Source: DASSUW01 sp963830725 (lineage in GTDB: Bacteria; Actinomycetota; Thermoleophilia; Solirubrobacterales; Solirubrobacteraceae). From it: a stretch of 64,000 bases of DNA. The position numbers were made by a program, and so were the translations under genes. The first letter of the stretch is position 1. Each line of letters starts with the position of its first letter. The stretch covers positions 124,001 through 188,000 of the forward strand of contig CAWHNO010000010.1 of NCBI GenBank assembly GCA_963830725.1, given 5' to 3'. Below the pieces are notes generated by a model. That model did not search any database and had not been told where the DNA came from. It was given only the letters and a program-made list of their open reading frames with translations. Shown piece after piece: positions 26,104-35,957 of the stretch.

Positions 26104-27092
26104 TCGAACACGCGCGCAACGGCCTCCTGGCCGCGCTCGACCAGCACCTTGCGGCGGTTCGAGTGGCGCCACATCGCCATCTGCTCGCTGGTGCCGTTGA
26201 ACAGCGCGAGCCGGCCGAGCAGGTCGAGCGCGTAGATCGACCGGAAGTAGCCGAAGCCGACCGGGTAGTCGCCCCAATGGCAGCCCAGCTCGGTGGCCAT
26301 CAGGCGGTCGTGGATCTCGGCGTGGCGGATCTCGTCCCAGCACTGGCGCGCCATGTCGACGTGGAAGTCCCACGGCATGTCCGGGTGCTCGTGCGAGTTG
26401 CGGGCCATGAGCTCGGCGGCGCACAGCTCGGCGTCCATGAGGCCGTGGAAGAAGTGCTTCTGCTCCTCGGGCTCGGTCGGGACGTGGTTCTCCTCGCCGT
26501 TGATGTAGAGCGCGTCGACCAGGTACGGGTCGCCGCCGTCGGTGACCTCGACGAAGGCGTCGCGGGCCGGGCGGTCGAGCGGTGGCATGACCTTGAGCGG
26601 GCGGGTATCGCGTAGGCGCAGCGGCAACGCGCCGAGATCCTCGAACGCCGTCCTGGCGCGCTCGGCCGGCAGCTCGGCCACGTGGCGCTCCTGGCGGTGC
26701 ACGAGCTGGTTCAGCAGGCGCAGGCTCGGCTCGTCGATCAGCGGGTCGAGCGCGGCGAGGTGGACGCGGAAGGCGGCGATGAGCGTCGGCTTGAGCTCGC
26801 CGTAGGCGATCCGGAGGTACTCGGCGGTGCCGGCCTCGCCCGCGCGGTCCAGCAGGGCGGTGAGCTCCTCGGAGGGCGCGCCCGGGTAGTCGCTCGGCGT
26901 GCGCAGCTCGTACAGGCGGCGGTGGATCTTGCTGACCGCGCGCGCGTCGTCGTGCAGGTGGTCGCCGAGCAGCGCCTTGACCTCGAAGCGGGGCTCGAGC
27001 GCCAGGTGGCCGGCCGTCAGGTGGACGAGCTCGCGCAGGACGTGGAGGTAGTTGCTGAAGCGGGTCGCGTTCTCGTCGACGTCATAGCCCAT
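25961..27092 (-). CDS. Ferritin-like (DUF455-type) protein, frameshifted near the C-terminus
   Basis: About 376 residues when repaired. The C-terminal helical bundle carries metal-ligand-type motifs (INGEENHVPTEPEEQKHFFH; ELMARNSHEHPDM; QCWDEIRHAEIHDRLM). An extra G at 26071-26072 breaks the frame after DEVPHV. Removing it restores HNGVRWGTHLLGGDEQAYRD and a TAG at 25961-25963. As read, the protein would carry a wrong tail of about 90 residues. ATG 27092 is the start. It overlaps the small gene upstream by 11 bases. It is possibly a di-iron oxidase or ferritin-like carrier, with substrate unknown. Confidence 0.78.
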
Positions 27093-27243
27093 GCGCAACC
27101 TCCTCCTGTTCGTCCTCCTCGGGTGAGACGTCGTGCTCATGGAGCCAATCGGCGAGGTGGCGCTCGAGCCCGGCGCAGCGGTCGCCGAGCTTGGACAGCT
27201 CGACCAGATACTGGAGCTTGAGGTTGTTGACGTGGTCGATCAG
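27082..27243 (-). CDS. Small charged protein upstream of the ferritin-like gene
   Basis: About 53-60 residues: LIDHVNNLKLQYLVELSKLG, then DRCAGLERHLADWLHEHDV and an acidic tail. It looks like a short amphipathic helical or coiled-coil protein. Its stop overlaps the start of the ferritin-like gene, so the two are coupled. The start is unclear: the frame continues upstream into the VTT gene without a good ATG or GTG, so a CTG at 27243 or an upstream indel is possible. Function unknown. Confidence 0.5.
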   Translation of the reverse strand: MIDHVNNLKLQYLVELSKLGDRCAGLERHLADWLHEHDVSPEEDEQEEVAHGL

Positions 27244-27275
27244 CCCAGCGACCCCCTGCGCGGAGATTACGGCTC

Positions 27276-27914
27276 TCAGGCGGTGGCTGCGAGCGGCCGC
27301 GAGCGCACGAGCCTGCGGGCGACGAGCGCGCCGCCGACCGCGGCCGCGGCGTAGAGACCGGCGGCAAAGGCGCCGCGGGCCGAGAGCGGGTCCGACAGCG
27401 CGCCGCCGAGCGCGACGTAGGCGATCGTTTTCGGCAGCGCGCCGAGCGCGACCGCGGCATAGAACGCCCGCTGGCGGATCCCGGCCAGGCCCGCGAGGTA
27501 GTTGACGGCGCCCGACGGCATTCCCGGAGCCAGCCGCGTCGCGAGCACCGCGCTGAAGCCGTTCGCCTCGAGCCACGCGCGCCAGCGCCGCCCGCGCGGG
27601 CCGAGCAGCGACAGCACCGCGCCGGCGCCGAACCGGCGTGCGGCGAGCAGGCACAGGGCGGCGCCGAGCAGGGCGGCAGCGAGAGCGAGTGCGGTCCCGG
27701 CGAGCGCGCCGAACAGCATCCCCGCGACCGTCGCGGTCACGTGCCCGGGGAAGAGGGCGAGTCCGAGCGCGCCGCCGGCGAGCACGAACACCACCGGCCC
27801 GGCGGGCCCGGCGTCGGCGACCCAGCGCTGGGCGTCGCCCGGGCCGATGCCGGCGAGCGAGACGAGCGCGAACGCCACCGCGATCGCAAGCGCGAGCACG
27901 GCGAGACGCGCCAT
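27276..27914 (-). CDS. VTT/SNARE-associated (DedA-TVP38-like) membrane protein
   Basis: 212 residues with about six hydrophobic segments. The VTT-family pattern is visible in FPGHVTATVAGMLFGALAGT, LLAARRFGAGAV, and FSAVLATRLAPGMPSGAVNY, then LAGLAGIRQRAFYAA. Members of this family act as lipid scramblases or undecaprenyl-phosphate flippases. Which lipid this one moves is not shown. ATG 27914 is used. It sits just downstream of a tRNA-Leu on the same strand. Confidence 0.85.
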   Translation of the reverse strand: MARLAVLALAIAVAFALVSLAGIGPGDAQRWVADAGPAGPVVFVLAGGALGLALFPGHVTATVAGMLFGALAGTALALAAALLGAALCLLAARRFGAGAVLSLLGPRGRRWRAWLEANGFSAVLATRLAPGMPSGAVNYLAGLAGIRQRAFYAAVALGALPKTIAYVALGGALSDPLSARGAFAAGLYAAAAVGGALVARRLVRSRPLAATA

Positions 27915-28025
27915 GGCGCGACGGCGATCGGATTCACGACCCACGCGACACATACCACCGAGGACGTGTTCTGGTTGCGCGTGCACCATCGGCGCGCCGA
28001 CGCCGAGACGCCGCGCCGATCGTGA

Positions 28026-28109
28026 TGCCCGGGGCGGGATTCGAACCCGCAAGCCCTTGCGGGCAATGGATTTTGAGTCCATCGCGTAGACCAGTTCCGC
28101 CACCCGGGC
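28026..28109 (-). tRNA. tRNA-Leu (anticodon CAA)
   Basis: 84 bases with a 7-bp acceptor stem GCCCGGG/CCCGGGC, D-arm GTGGCGGAACTGG, anticodon loop CTCAAAA, a long class II variable arm and the T-arm GGGTTCGAATCCC. It reads UUG codons. No CCA is encoded. Confidence 0.93.
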
Positions 28110-28163
28110 GAGCGGTCACCATGGTAGGGCTCCGTCCGGGCGCGTTGACGCGCCCGACGCCGA

Positions 28164-28667
28164 TCACGCCGCCGCGGGCGCGGGGTCGCCGTGACCGGGC
28201 CGCTCCGGCGGCGGCTCGTCCACCGGGCGCTCGACCTCGACGTTCCAGGCCTGGCGGAACCCGCTCATGGCGAACGCGATCAGCAGGAGCTGGACCGGCA
28301 CGAGCAGCGCCGTGATCAGCCCGAGGATGCCCGCGTCGATCGTGGGCTCGGCGAAGCCGGGAGCGTCGCGGTCGAACCATCCCGGCGCCGAGACGGCGGC
28401 GAAGATCAACAGCACGATCGCCAGCGCGGCGGCCAGCGGAAGCACTCCGCGGCTCCAGCGCAGCACGAAGAACGCGATGACGAGGTAGATGACGATGTAG
28501 GCGATCTGGAGCGCGTTCGCGCCCTGCAGCAGATCCCAGCCGCCGACGGTGACGATGGCGACCAGCAGCGCCGAGACGAGCAGCAGCAGGACGACGATCA
28601 GGCGCGTGAGCTTCGAGGCCGCCTTGTCGCGGTTCGGGTGCTCGATCCTCACCCCGGACTCGGCCAT
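28164..28667 (-). CDS. Small membrane protein with four predicted helices
   Basis: 167 residues with four hydrophobic segments (LIVVLLLLVSALLVAIVTV; IAYIVIYLVIAFFVL; PLAAALAIVLLIFAAV; LGLITALLVPVQLLLIAFAM) and a proline- and glutamate-rich cytoplasmic tail. No recognised family. ATG 28667 (MAESGV) is preferred over one six codons upstream. It lies between the two tRNA-Leu genes. Confidence 0.7.
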   Translation of the reverse strand: MAESGVRIEHPNRDKAASKLTRLIVVLLLLVSALLVAIVTVGGWDLLQGANALQIAYIVIYLVIAFFVLRWSRGVLPLAAALAIVLLIFAAVSAPGWFDRDAPGFAEPTIDAGILGLITALLVPVQLLLIAFAMSGFRQAWNVEVERPVDEPPPERPGHGDPAPAAA

Positions 28668-28727
28668 CGCGCTGCGACCATACAATCTCGCTGCCGCGCG
28701 TGCGGCGATTGCCGTGCGTGCGGTTAT

Positions 28728-28810
28728 GCGGGCGTGGCGGAACTGGTAGACGCGCGAGGTTTAGGTCCTCGTGGCCACAAGCCGTGGGGGTTCGAGTCCC
28801 TCCGCCCGCA
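28728..28810 (+). tRNA. tRNA-Leu (anticodon TAG)
   Basis: 83 bases: acceptor GCGGGCG/CGCCCGC, D-arm GTGGCGGAACTGGTAGACGC, anticodon loop TTTAGGT, class II variable arm, T-arm GGGGTTCGAGTCCC. It reads CUA/CUG-type leucine codons. Confidence 0.93.
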
Positions 28811-28922
28811 TAGCCAGAAAGACCCGTAGCCCAAAGCAGCGGTCCGCACGCCCGGGGGCCGGTCGCGCTCGCCATACTTGGCCGATGCTCGAGCGAGGCC
28901 TGCGACCGGAGCCGGGCGGCGC

Positions 28923-31491
28923 ATGAGCCTCACCGACCTGCTTCCCGATCCGCCGGGGCCCGACGCGCTTTATGAGGCGTTCGTCGGCTGGACCGAGGAG
29001 CAGGGACTGAGCCTCTATCCGCACCAGGAGGAGGCGGTGATCGAGTTGTGCAGCGGCAGCAACGTGATCCTCGCCACGCCGACGGGCTCGGGGAAGTCGA
29101 TGGTGGCGGTTGCGGCGCACTTCACGGCGATGGCCGAGGGGCGGGTGACGTTCTACACCGCGCCGATCAAGGCGCTCGTCTCGGAGAAGTTCTTTGCGCT
29201 GTGCGAGACGTTCGGCGCTGAGAACGTGGGGATGTTGACGGGCGACGCGGCCGTCAACAGCGGCGCCCCGATCATCTGCTGCACAGCGGAGGTGCTGGCC
29301 AACATCGCGCTGCGCGAGGGCGCCGACGCTGACGTGGGCCAGGTCGTGATGGACGAGTTCCATTTCTACGCCGAGCCGGAGCGCGGTTGGGCGTGGCAGG
29401 TGCCGCTGCTGAGCCTGCCGCACGCGCAGTTCCTGCTCATGTCGGCAACGCTCGGCGACGTCTCCGCGCTGCGCGAGGACCTGACCCGGCGGACCGGGCG
29501 CGAGACGGCCCTCGTCGACGAGGCCGAGCGGCCCGTGCCACTCGACGTTCTCCTGGTCGCTGGCACCGCTGCACGAGCTGCTCGAGGAGCTTGTGCGGGC
29601 GGATCGCGCGCCGGTCTACGTCGTTCACTTCACGCAGGCCTCGGCGCTCGAGCGCGCGCAGGCTCTCGTGTCGGCGAAGCTGTGCACGCGCGATGAGCGG
29701 GCGGCGATCGCCGACGCGATCGGCGGCGTTCGCTTCACCGCCGGGTTCGGCCGGACGCTGTCGCGGCTGATCCGAAGCGGCGTCGGCGTCCACCACGCCG
29801 GCATGCTGCCGCGCTACCGCCGGCTGGTGGAGCAGTTGGCCCAAACCGGGCTGCTGAAGGTGATCTGCGGAACGGACACGCTGGGCGTCGGCATCAACGT
29901 CCCGATCCGCACCGTGGTCTTCACCGGGCTGGCCAAGTTCGACGGTTCGCGGCAGCGGATCCTGAAGGCGCGCGAGTTCCACCAGATCGCCGGGCGCGCC
30001 GGGCGCGCGGGATTCGACGCGGCCGGCTATGTGGTGGTGCAGGCGCCAGAGCACGCGATCGAGAAGGCGCGGGCGGCGGCCAAGGCCGGCGATGATCCGA
30101 AGAAGCTCCGCAAGCTCCAGCGCTCCAAGCCGGCAGATGGCGTGGTCGGCTGGACCGAGGAGACGTTCGAGCGCCTGCGCAACGCGACGCCGGAGACGCT
30201 GGTCTCGAGGATGCGCGTCAACCACGCCATGATCCTGAACGTCATCAACCAGCCCGCGGATCCGGTGGCGACGCTGCGCGCGCTGATGGAGGACAACCAC
30301 GAGGACGAGCGCGGCCGCGTGCGCCTGGCCGAGCAGGCCCGGTCGCTGAGCCAGGAGCTGCTCGCCTCCGGTGTGCTCGAGGCGCTGGCCGAGCCCGACC
30401 GGTACAGCCGGACGCTTCGGCTGGCGCCCGCGCTGCAGGCCGACTTCGCGCTCAACCAGCCGCTGGCCTCCTTCGCGCAGGCCGCGTTCGAGCTGATCGA
30501 CCCCGAGGCCGAGACCTACGCGCTCGACGTGCTGTCGGTGGTCGAGTCGATCCTCGACGACCCGACGCCGGTGCTGATGGCGCAGGCGTTCAAGGAGCGC
30601 GGGGAGGCCGTCGCCGAGATGAAGGCCGACGGCATCGAGTACGAGGAGCGGATGGAGCTGCTCGAGCAGGTCACCCATCCGCGACCACTCGCCGAGCCGC
30701 TCGAGCAGGCGCTGCGGCTCTACCGCGAGACCCACCCCTGGGTGCTCGAAACCGATCTCTCGCCCAAGTCGGTCGTGCGCGACATGTACGAGTCGGGGCG
30801 GACGTTCACCGAGTTCGTCTCCTACTACGGCGTCGCCCGCTCGGAGGGACTCGTTTTGCGTTACCTCAGCGACGCCTACCGGGCGCTGCGCCAGACGGTG
30901 CCCGAGCGCATCCGGACCGAGCAGCTCGACGACATCATCGAGTGGCTCGGCGAGACGGTGCGCCAGATCGACTCGAGCCTGCTCGACGAGTGGGAGGCGC
31001 TGACCGATCCCGACACTGTCGCTCGGGCGCTGGCCGCGGGAGCTGCTGGCGAGCCGCCCGCGCTGCCGCGCCCGATCACCGCCAACGAACGGGCCTTTCG
31101 GGTGATGCTCCGCAATGCCATGTTCCAGAAGGTGCAGCTTGCCGCGCGCGACCGTTTCGCGGAGCTCGGCCAGCTCGAAACGGCCGCGGCGGCCCTCAGC
31201 GAGCCGCCGTCCCGGGTGACGATGACCGCCGCCGCGTGGGAAGAGCGACTCGGCGCCTACTGGGACGAGCACGAGACCATCGGCTCCGGACCCGCCGCGC
31301 GCGCACCGCAGCTGCTCATGATCGACCGCTCACCGCCGCACGCCGACGGTCGCACCTGGACCGCGCGACAGATAGTCGACGATCCCGAAGGCCACCACGA
31401 CTGGGCGATCGTGGCGACCGTCGACCTCGACGCCTCCGACGCCGCAGGCGAGCCGGTGATCCGCACGCAGTCCTTCGAGCCGGCGGGCTGA
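28923..31491 (+). CDS. DEAD/DEAH helicase with DUF3516, frameshifted
   Basis: About 855 residues when repaired. It is a superfamily 2 RNA/DNA helicase of the Ski2/Mtr4-like actinobacterial DUF3516 family. Domain 1 has the Walker A LATPTGSGKSMVA, FYTAPIKALVSEKFF and MDEFHFYAE in the DEAD-box position. Domain 2 has VGVHHAGMLPRYR, GTDTLGVGINVP and HQIAGRAGRAGF. The C-terminal 450 residues are DUF3516. An extra base at about 29544 splits the frame: one piece runs from 28923 and ends in the wrong frame at 29696, the other continues from about 29545. Without the extra G, VPL is followed by TFSWSLAPLHELLEELV, so the gene is probably intact in the organism. Confidence 0.85.
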
Positions 31492-31574
31492 CCCGCGGTA
31501 CCACGCCCGCAGCGCCGACGCAACCGGTCGCACCGGTCCCGACTCCGATCTGAGCGCACGTCCTAACCGGGCGG

Positions 31575-31602
31575 GCCGGCGGCCGCCGAGGCGGCCGCCG
31601 GC
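31575..31602. terminator. Bidirectional terminator hairpin
   Basis: A perfect 12-bp inverted repeat, GCCGGCGGCCGC-CGAG-GCGGCCGCCGGC, sits between the convergent helicase and M14 peptidase genes. There is no U-tract, as usual for such genomes. Confidence 0.75.
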
Positions 31603-31615
31603 TGCGCGCGTGCGC

Positions 31616-34600
31616 CTACCGCAACAGGTAGGACGCGATCCGGCGCATTACCACGTTGCGCTGGTCCGCGGTGGAGATGGCCTCGAACCCGTAGCCCAAC
31701 AGCAGCGACTTCGGGGTCGTGATCGACGCGCCGACCGGGAAGCCACCGGCGTCGGTGATCGCCCAGTTGTTCGCGTTGGCGCCGCTGCCCTCGGGCGGGC
31801 CGGCGATCTGCCAGCCGCCGGTGTCGCTGCCCTCGAACGAGGTCGACGTGCCATCGGGCAGGGTGATGTCGTCGACGAACACGCCGAGGCCCTGCGTGGC
31901 CCAGTCGCTGACGTAGGCGATCGAGATCTCGACGGTCCCGCCGGCCCACTTGTCGAGGTCGATCGTCCACTGTTGCCAGCCCTGCGAGTTGCCCGAGGCG
32001 GCGTGCCACTGACCGCCGCCGCTGCCGCTGGGCGAGCACGTGCCGTCGGCGTTGAGCGTCTGGTAGTGCTCGAGGAACGGGTGCAGCTCGAACCAGCCCT
32101 CCGGGCAGCTGTCGCCCGTGTCCTGGGACGTGTGCGGCGTGGCACTGGAGTCCGGCAGCGTCGTCCAGTCGCTGCCGCCCGCGGTCCTGGCCTCCACCGC
32201 CAGGAAGTCCCAGTGCTCCTCGGTGTCGTAGGACGTCCAGAACGTCAGGTCGCCGCCGCCCGGGGGCACCGCGATCTCACGCGTGAGCCGCTTGTACGAC
32301 ACGTCGGCGATCTGGGAGTAGACGTACCGGCTGCCCGTGTGCGGATCGAACGGGCCACCCGGCTTCGCCCACCGCGCCGACGCCCGGCTCTCGAACTGCG
32401 GGTACTCGTCGACCGGCAGCACGCCGCTCGTCGTCACGAACGACGAGGTGAACGGCGACGGCGCCGAGCTCGTCAGCGACCACTGGGCGAGCCCGTCGAA
32501 CGGGGTGCCGATGCCGTTGACTGCGAACGGGGTCGTCCCGGTCTGGCCGTCACCGGCGATCTGCACCATGCCGCCGAACCAGTACTGCAGGACGTCCTGG
32601 ATCTGGTCGCCGCCCTGGGTCGAGCCGCGGAGCAGCAGGCACTGCCGCGCGTCGAAGGGTGCCGGTGGCAGCGGCCGGCAGACCGCCTCGTCCTTCGGGT
32701 CGTAGAACTGGTTGCCCACGCCCCCGACGCCGGTGTACTGCATGCCGGCGCGCTTGCCTGTGTACGCCACGCGGCCGCCCTCGTCCATGTAGGCGCGCAT
32801 CTCGAGCATCTCGTCGAGCGCGAGGCGGTCGGCGTTGCCCGCGCCCCGTCCGGGCCTGCGGGTCACAGTGTCGTCGCCCGAGTACCAGATGACGCCCTTG
32901 TAGTGGCTGAGCACGCCGAGGTGGTCCGGCGCGACCCGGCCGCGCGCGTCGACGTCGAAGACGTCGGCGGCGATGCCGTTGGCGGCCAGCGCGTCGAGGT
33001 AGGTCTGCACGTGGGCCGGACCGGACAATGGCACCGGGTTCGGCGAGATGCCGGACCAGTCCTCGGCCGCGACGACGAGCATCTTGTTGCCCGTCTCGGA
33101 GACCGCCTGGTAGGTGAACGACTCGCTCTGCCGGCCGCCACCCTCGAACCAGACTTTCACCTGGTCACCCGGACTGGTCCCCGTCACCATGCCCCGCATC
33201 ACGTGGTAGTACCGCGCGGCGGGCTTGTACTTCTCGCCACCGGTCCACTCCGACGTCGGAGCGCTCCGCACCGGGCCGCCGTTGATCTGGTACCTGACCG
33301 TGACCGCGCCGAGCGCCCGCTTCGCGAGCACCTGCACCGGCTGCGGATCCCCGTAGGAGTACTGGAACGCGAAGTTCGCGCCCGGGATCCCCCGCTTGTA
33401 CGGGTCGTCGCTGCGGATGTAGAACGGCTTGGTCTGGATTCCGAGCGACGACTTCGGGTCGTCGGGATCGGCCGCGGAGTTCGCCACGGACTCGGCGAAC
33501 GGCAGGTTGCGCTCGAACTCCTCCTGGACCAGCGCCGGGTCGTCCGGGAACACGAACCCGCACGTCGGGCAGCCAGGGCTCAGCTCCGGGGTCCATGCCA
33601 GCGCCCCGCCACGCTTGTGCATGAAGTCGTTCGCCTCGCCGTTGGTGACGTAGAGGACGTCTGAGCTGAGGCCCGGGTGGAAGCCCTCGATCGCCGGCCG
33701 GTCGAGGTTGCCCGACAGCGCGAAGTAGATCGGGTCGTCCGCCGTCGGAGAGCCGACCTGCCAGCCCTCCGGGTACAGCAGCCAGCGGCCGTTCGAGTGG
33801 TAGTTGACGTTGAACTCGAAGCCGACCCGATCCGACAGGCCCATGATCGCCTGCGTCTCGCGCTCGGACGCGGGCCCGAGACCGCGGTAGGTCTGGCTCG
33901 AGATGATCTTCGAGGAGCCCTCCTCGTCGTACTTGAAGTGCTCCGGGTAGTTGCGGTTCGGGTCGACGCCGTCGGCGATCGTCGTCTGACCGTCGCCATC
34001 GTTGTCGCGCAGGTTCTTACGCCAGAGCCGTTCGGCGTCGAACGAGTACTGGTACCCGTCCGGGTTCATGACCGGGACGAACCACAGCTCGGTCTGCTGG
34101 AGCAGCTTCACGATCTGCGGGTCCTCGTTCGCCCAGCCCTCGATGTAGTGGTACATCAGGCGGCGGTCGATCTCGGTCGCGATCCACTCCCGCGCGTGCT
34201 GGGTGGCGCTGAACAGCACCGCCGGCCGGCGGCCGTCGCGCTGCCCGCGCGCGCCCTGCGTGACCTTCAGCGCGAGGATCTCGCGGCCCTGGAGCGTCGT
34301 GCCGATCCTGACGAGCTTGGTGACGCCGGGGTAGTTGTTCGCGAGCTCGTGCATCTGGTCGCGGTAGCCGCCCGGCTCGTCGTAGGACCGCCACACCGTG
34401 AAGCCATTGGCCGCCTCTGCGGCCGCGAACTGCTTGACGGTCATGCCGCCCTTGACGCGCGTGAGCTTCGCGCTGGCGCCCTCGGCGCGGACATCCTGCA
34501 CTTGATCGCGGGTCAGGATCATCTGCGCCTTGACGCCGGAGGCCGTGACACGGCTCTCGGCGACGTCGAGGCCCTTCTCCTCGAACGCTTCGAGCTTGTC

Positions 34601-34723
34601 GGCGGTCGTAACCACCGTGTACACGTCGAGCCGGTCGGCCGCGCGCTGCTTGGCGACGGCGGACGGCGCGACAGCGCACATGAACGCGACCGTCAACGCG
34701 GCCGCGAGGCACTTTCGATACAT
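31616..34723 (-). CDS. Large secreted M14 zinc carboxypeptidase with C-terminal accessory domains
   Basis: 1035 residues from ATG 34723, with a signal peptide at 1-24 (AAALTVAFMCAVAPSAVA). The M14 catalytic domain spans about 110-400. The zinc ligands are His176/Glu179 in ATQHAREWIATE and His309 in NVNYHSNG, the substrate-binding region is DPNRNYPEH, and the catalytic Glu380 is in AWTPELSPG. After it come strand-rich modules, including an immune-inhibitor-A-like C-terminal region (GWFELHPFLEHYQTL; DLDKWAGGTVEISIAYVSDW). A simple M14 enzyme is about 400 residues, so the rest probably binds a substrate or the cell surface. Confidence 0.87.
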   Translation of the reverse strand: MYRKCLAAALTVAFMCAVAPSAVAKQRAADRLDVYTVVTTADKLEAFEEKGLDVAESRVTASGVKAQMILTRDQVQDVRAEGASAKLTRVKGGMTVKQFAAAEAANGFTVWRSYDEPGGYRDQMHELANNYPGVTKLVRIGTTLQGREILALKVTQGARGQRDGRRPAVLFSATQHAREWIATEIDRRLMYHYIEGWANEDPQIVKLLQQTELWFVPVMNPDGYQYSFDAERLWRKNLRDNDGDGQTTIADGVDPNRNYPEHFKYDEEGSSKIISSQTYRGLGPASERETQAIMGLSDRVGFEFNVNYHSNGRWLLYPEGWQVGSPTADDPIYFALSGNLDRPAIEGFHPGLSSDVLYVTNGEANDFMHKRGGALAWTPELSPGCPTCGFVFPDDPALVQEEFERNLPFAESVANSAADPDDPKSSLGIQTKPFYIRSDDPYKRGIPGANFAFQYSYGDPQPVQVLAKRALGAVTVRYQINGGPVRSAPTSEWTGGEKYKPAARYYHVMRGMVTGTSPGDQVKVWFEGGGRQSESFTYQAVSETGNKMLVVAAEDWSGISPNPVPLSGPAHVQTYLDALAANGIAADVFDVDARGRVAPDHLGVLSHYKGVIWYSGDDTVTRRPGRGAGNADRLALDEMLEMRAYMDEGGRVAYTGKRAGMQYTGVGGVGNQFYDPKDEAVCRPLPPAPFDARQCLLLRGSTQGGDQIQDVLQYWFGGMVQIAGDGQTGTTPFAVNGIGTPFDGLAQWSLTSSAPSPFTSSFVTTSGVLPVDEYPQFESRASARWAKPGGPFDPHTGSRYVYSQIADVSYKRLTREIAVPPGGGDLTFWTSYDTEEHWDFLAVEARTAGGSDWTTLPDSSATPHTSQDTGDSCPEGWFELHPFLEHYQTLNADGTCSPSGSGGGQWHAASGNSQGWQQWTIDLDKWAGGTVEISIAYVSDWATQGLGVFVDDITLPDGTSTSFEGSDTGGWQIAGPPEGSGANANNWAITDAGGFPVGASITTPKSLLLGYGFEAISTADQRNVVMRRIASYLLR

Positions 34724-34760
34724 GCAGCTTCTCCCCCCCAAGGAAGACTGATTGGCGGGC

Positions 34761-34780
34761 ACACTTTCAGAAAGGTGTGC
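34761..34780. promoter_or_regulatory. Palindrome upstream of the M14 peptidase gene
   Basis: CACACTTTC-A-GAAAGGTGTG, a near-perfect inverted repeat about 40 bases before the peptidase start. It is a candidate operator or leader hairpin. The regulator is unknown. Confidence 0.45.
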
Positions 34781-34965
34781 GGTTGGCAAGCGGGAACCGA
34801 CGCGGCGATGAGCGGGCGGATCTTGTCGGCGATACGACCCGCAGAAGCGCCACGCGGATAGACCGAGTGGACGGGGTGTCTAGACACGGCATGAGTGGCC
34901 GTGAGCACACCTTTGAGAACGTCCAGGTCGTCCGGCGGGTCTAGTTCGTCCTGGTGCGCGGCTCT

Positions 34966-35570
34966 CTAGCTTTTCGCGGGCACGAACGAGTCCAGCAGCG
35001 CCACGCTTCTTCGGTGCGAGACCGAGATGTTGCGCGGGTTCGATTGCGTCCAGCGGATCCCGAGCCGCTCGCAGTACTCGCAGAACAGCCCGCGGATGTC
35101 CGCCGACCGGTTCGAGAAGAACCAGCGCGGATACGCGTACTCCGCCACCCGTCCGCTCGGCAGCTCGGTCTTGAAGCGGTTGATGGTGCGGCAGCCGTCG
35201 GAGTGCAGAAGGCCGCGCAGGAACTCCCGCGGGAACCGGTCCACGATCTCGCGCTGCCACGGCGCGAGATCGATCTTGCGGTTGTGCTTGCGGCCGGGCC
35301 CGTGCTGGGGGAACGCCTCCGGCCAAGCTTGCTGTCGGCCACCACGCGGATACAACGCCGCGCCTTGTCGGGCTGCTCGCGGATCCGGCGTGGCAGCTCC
35401 GTCGCAGCGATCGACTCGCGGCATGCGGCGACGAGACCCGGATAGGCGCTGTCGCACGTGATCACGAGGCGGTACGTCCGCGGATGCGCAGCGAGATGTC
35501 CGTCGCCCAGATAGAGGCCCAGCAGGTGGCTGTACGAAGCTTCGTCTGGTGGATGCCAGGACTCCTCCAT
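34966..35570 (-). CDS. LAGLIDADG/WhiA-like protein, frameshifted
   Basis: About 200 residues when repaired. The two LAGLIDADG-type helices are seen as SYSHLLGLYLGDGHL (in the first frame) and REFLRGLLHSDGCR (in the second). The conserved signature AFPQHGPGRKHNRKIDL and a late SNRSADIRGLFCEYCERLGI are also present. About one base is missing near 35328, after VVADSKL, so the two halves are in different frames. The family is widespread in actinobacteria next to tRNA genes. Whether these proteins cut DNA or only bind it is not settled by the sequence. ATG 35570 or 35582 starts it. Confidence 0.78.
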
Positions 35571-35650
35571 TTGAGAACACATGTTCGCATCTGTGCCGGA
35601 CGTGATCGCCACGACGATATGTCTACAATCGGCCCCCGGCTCGCACTCTC

Positions 35651-35722
35651 GGGGGACTGGTCCAACGGCGAGGACGGCGGTCTCCAAAACCGCAAGTCGG
35701 GGTTCGATTCCCTGGTCCCCCG
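35651..35722 (+). tRNA. tRNA-Trp (anticodon CCA)
   Basis: 72 bases: acceptor GGGGGAC/GTCCCCC, D-arm GTCC/GGAC with loop AACGGCGA, anticodon stem GCGGT/ACCGC with loop CTCCAAA, T-arm CGGGG/CCCTG. The D-arm with a GGAC stem is more like tRNA-Glu or tRNA-Gln types than the usual tRNA-Trp, so it may be an extra or imported gene. Confidence 0.8.
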
Positions 35723-35957
35723 CTCTCGATCCGCGCTAGATCGCACGCGGCGCGGCCCTTGGCGTTGCCATCGATGGGGGCGAGTGACATCGAAGGTGTC
35801 TCCGTCGGACATTGCGTCGAGGCCTAACGAGAGCGCCCCGCCGGCGCCTGCCGGCCACGGCACGGGAGCGGTGTCTGGTCCGCGTGTTGAGTTGGTCGCC
35901 TCCCGACCCTGACCCTCGACCGCGAGCTGGCCCCCTACCGGCCGGCGCGGCGATGCA

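Noticed and set aside
31610..33664. A 684-codon plus-strand frame opposite the M14 peptidase
   Set aside because: It is antisense to a gene with signal peptide and full catalytic motifs. There are no motifs in the shadow.
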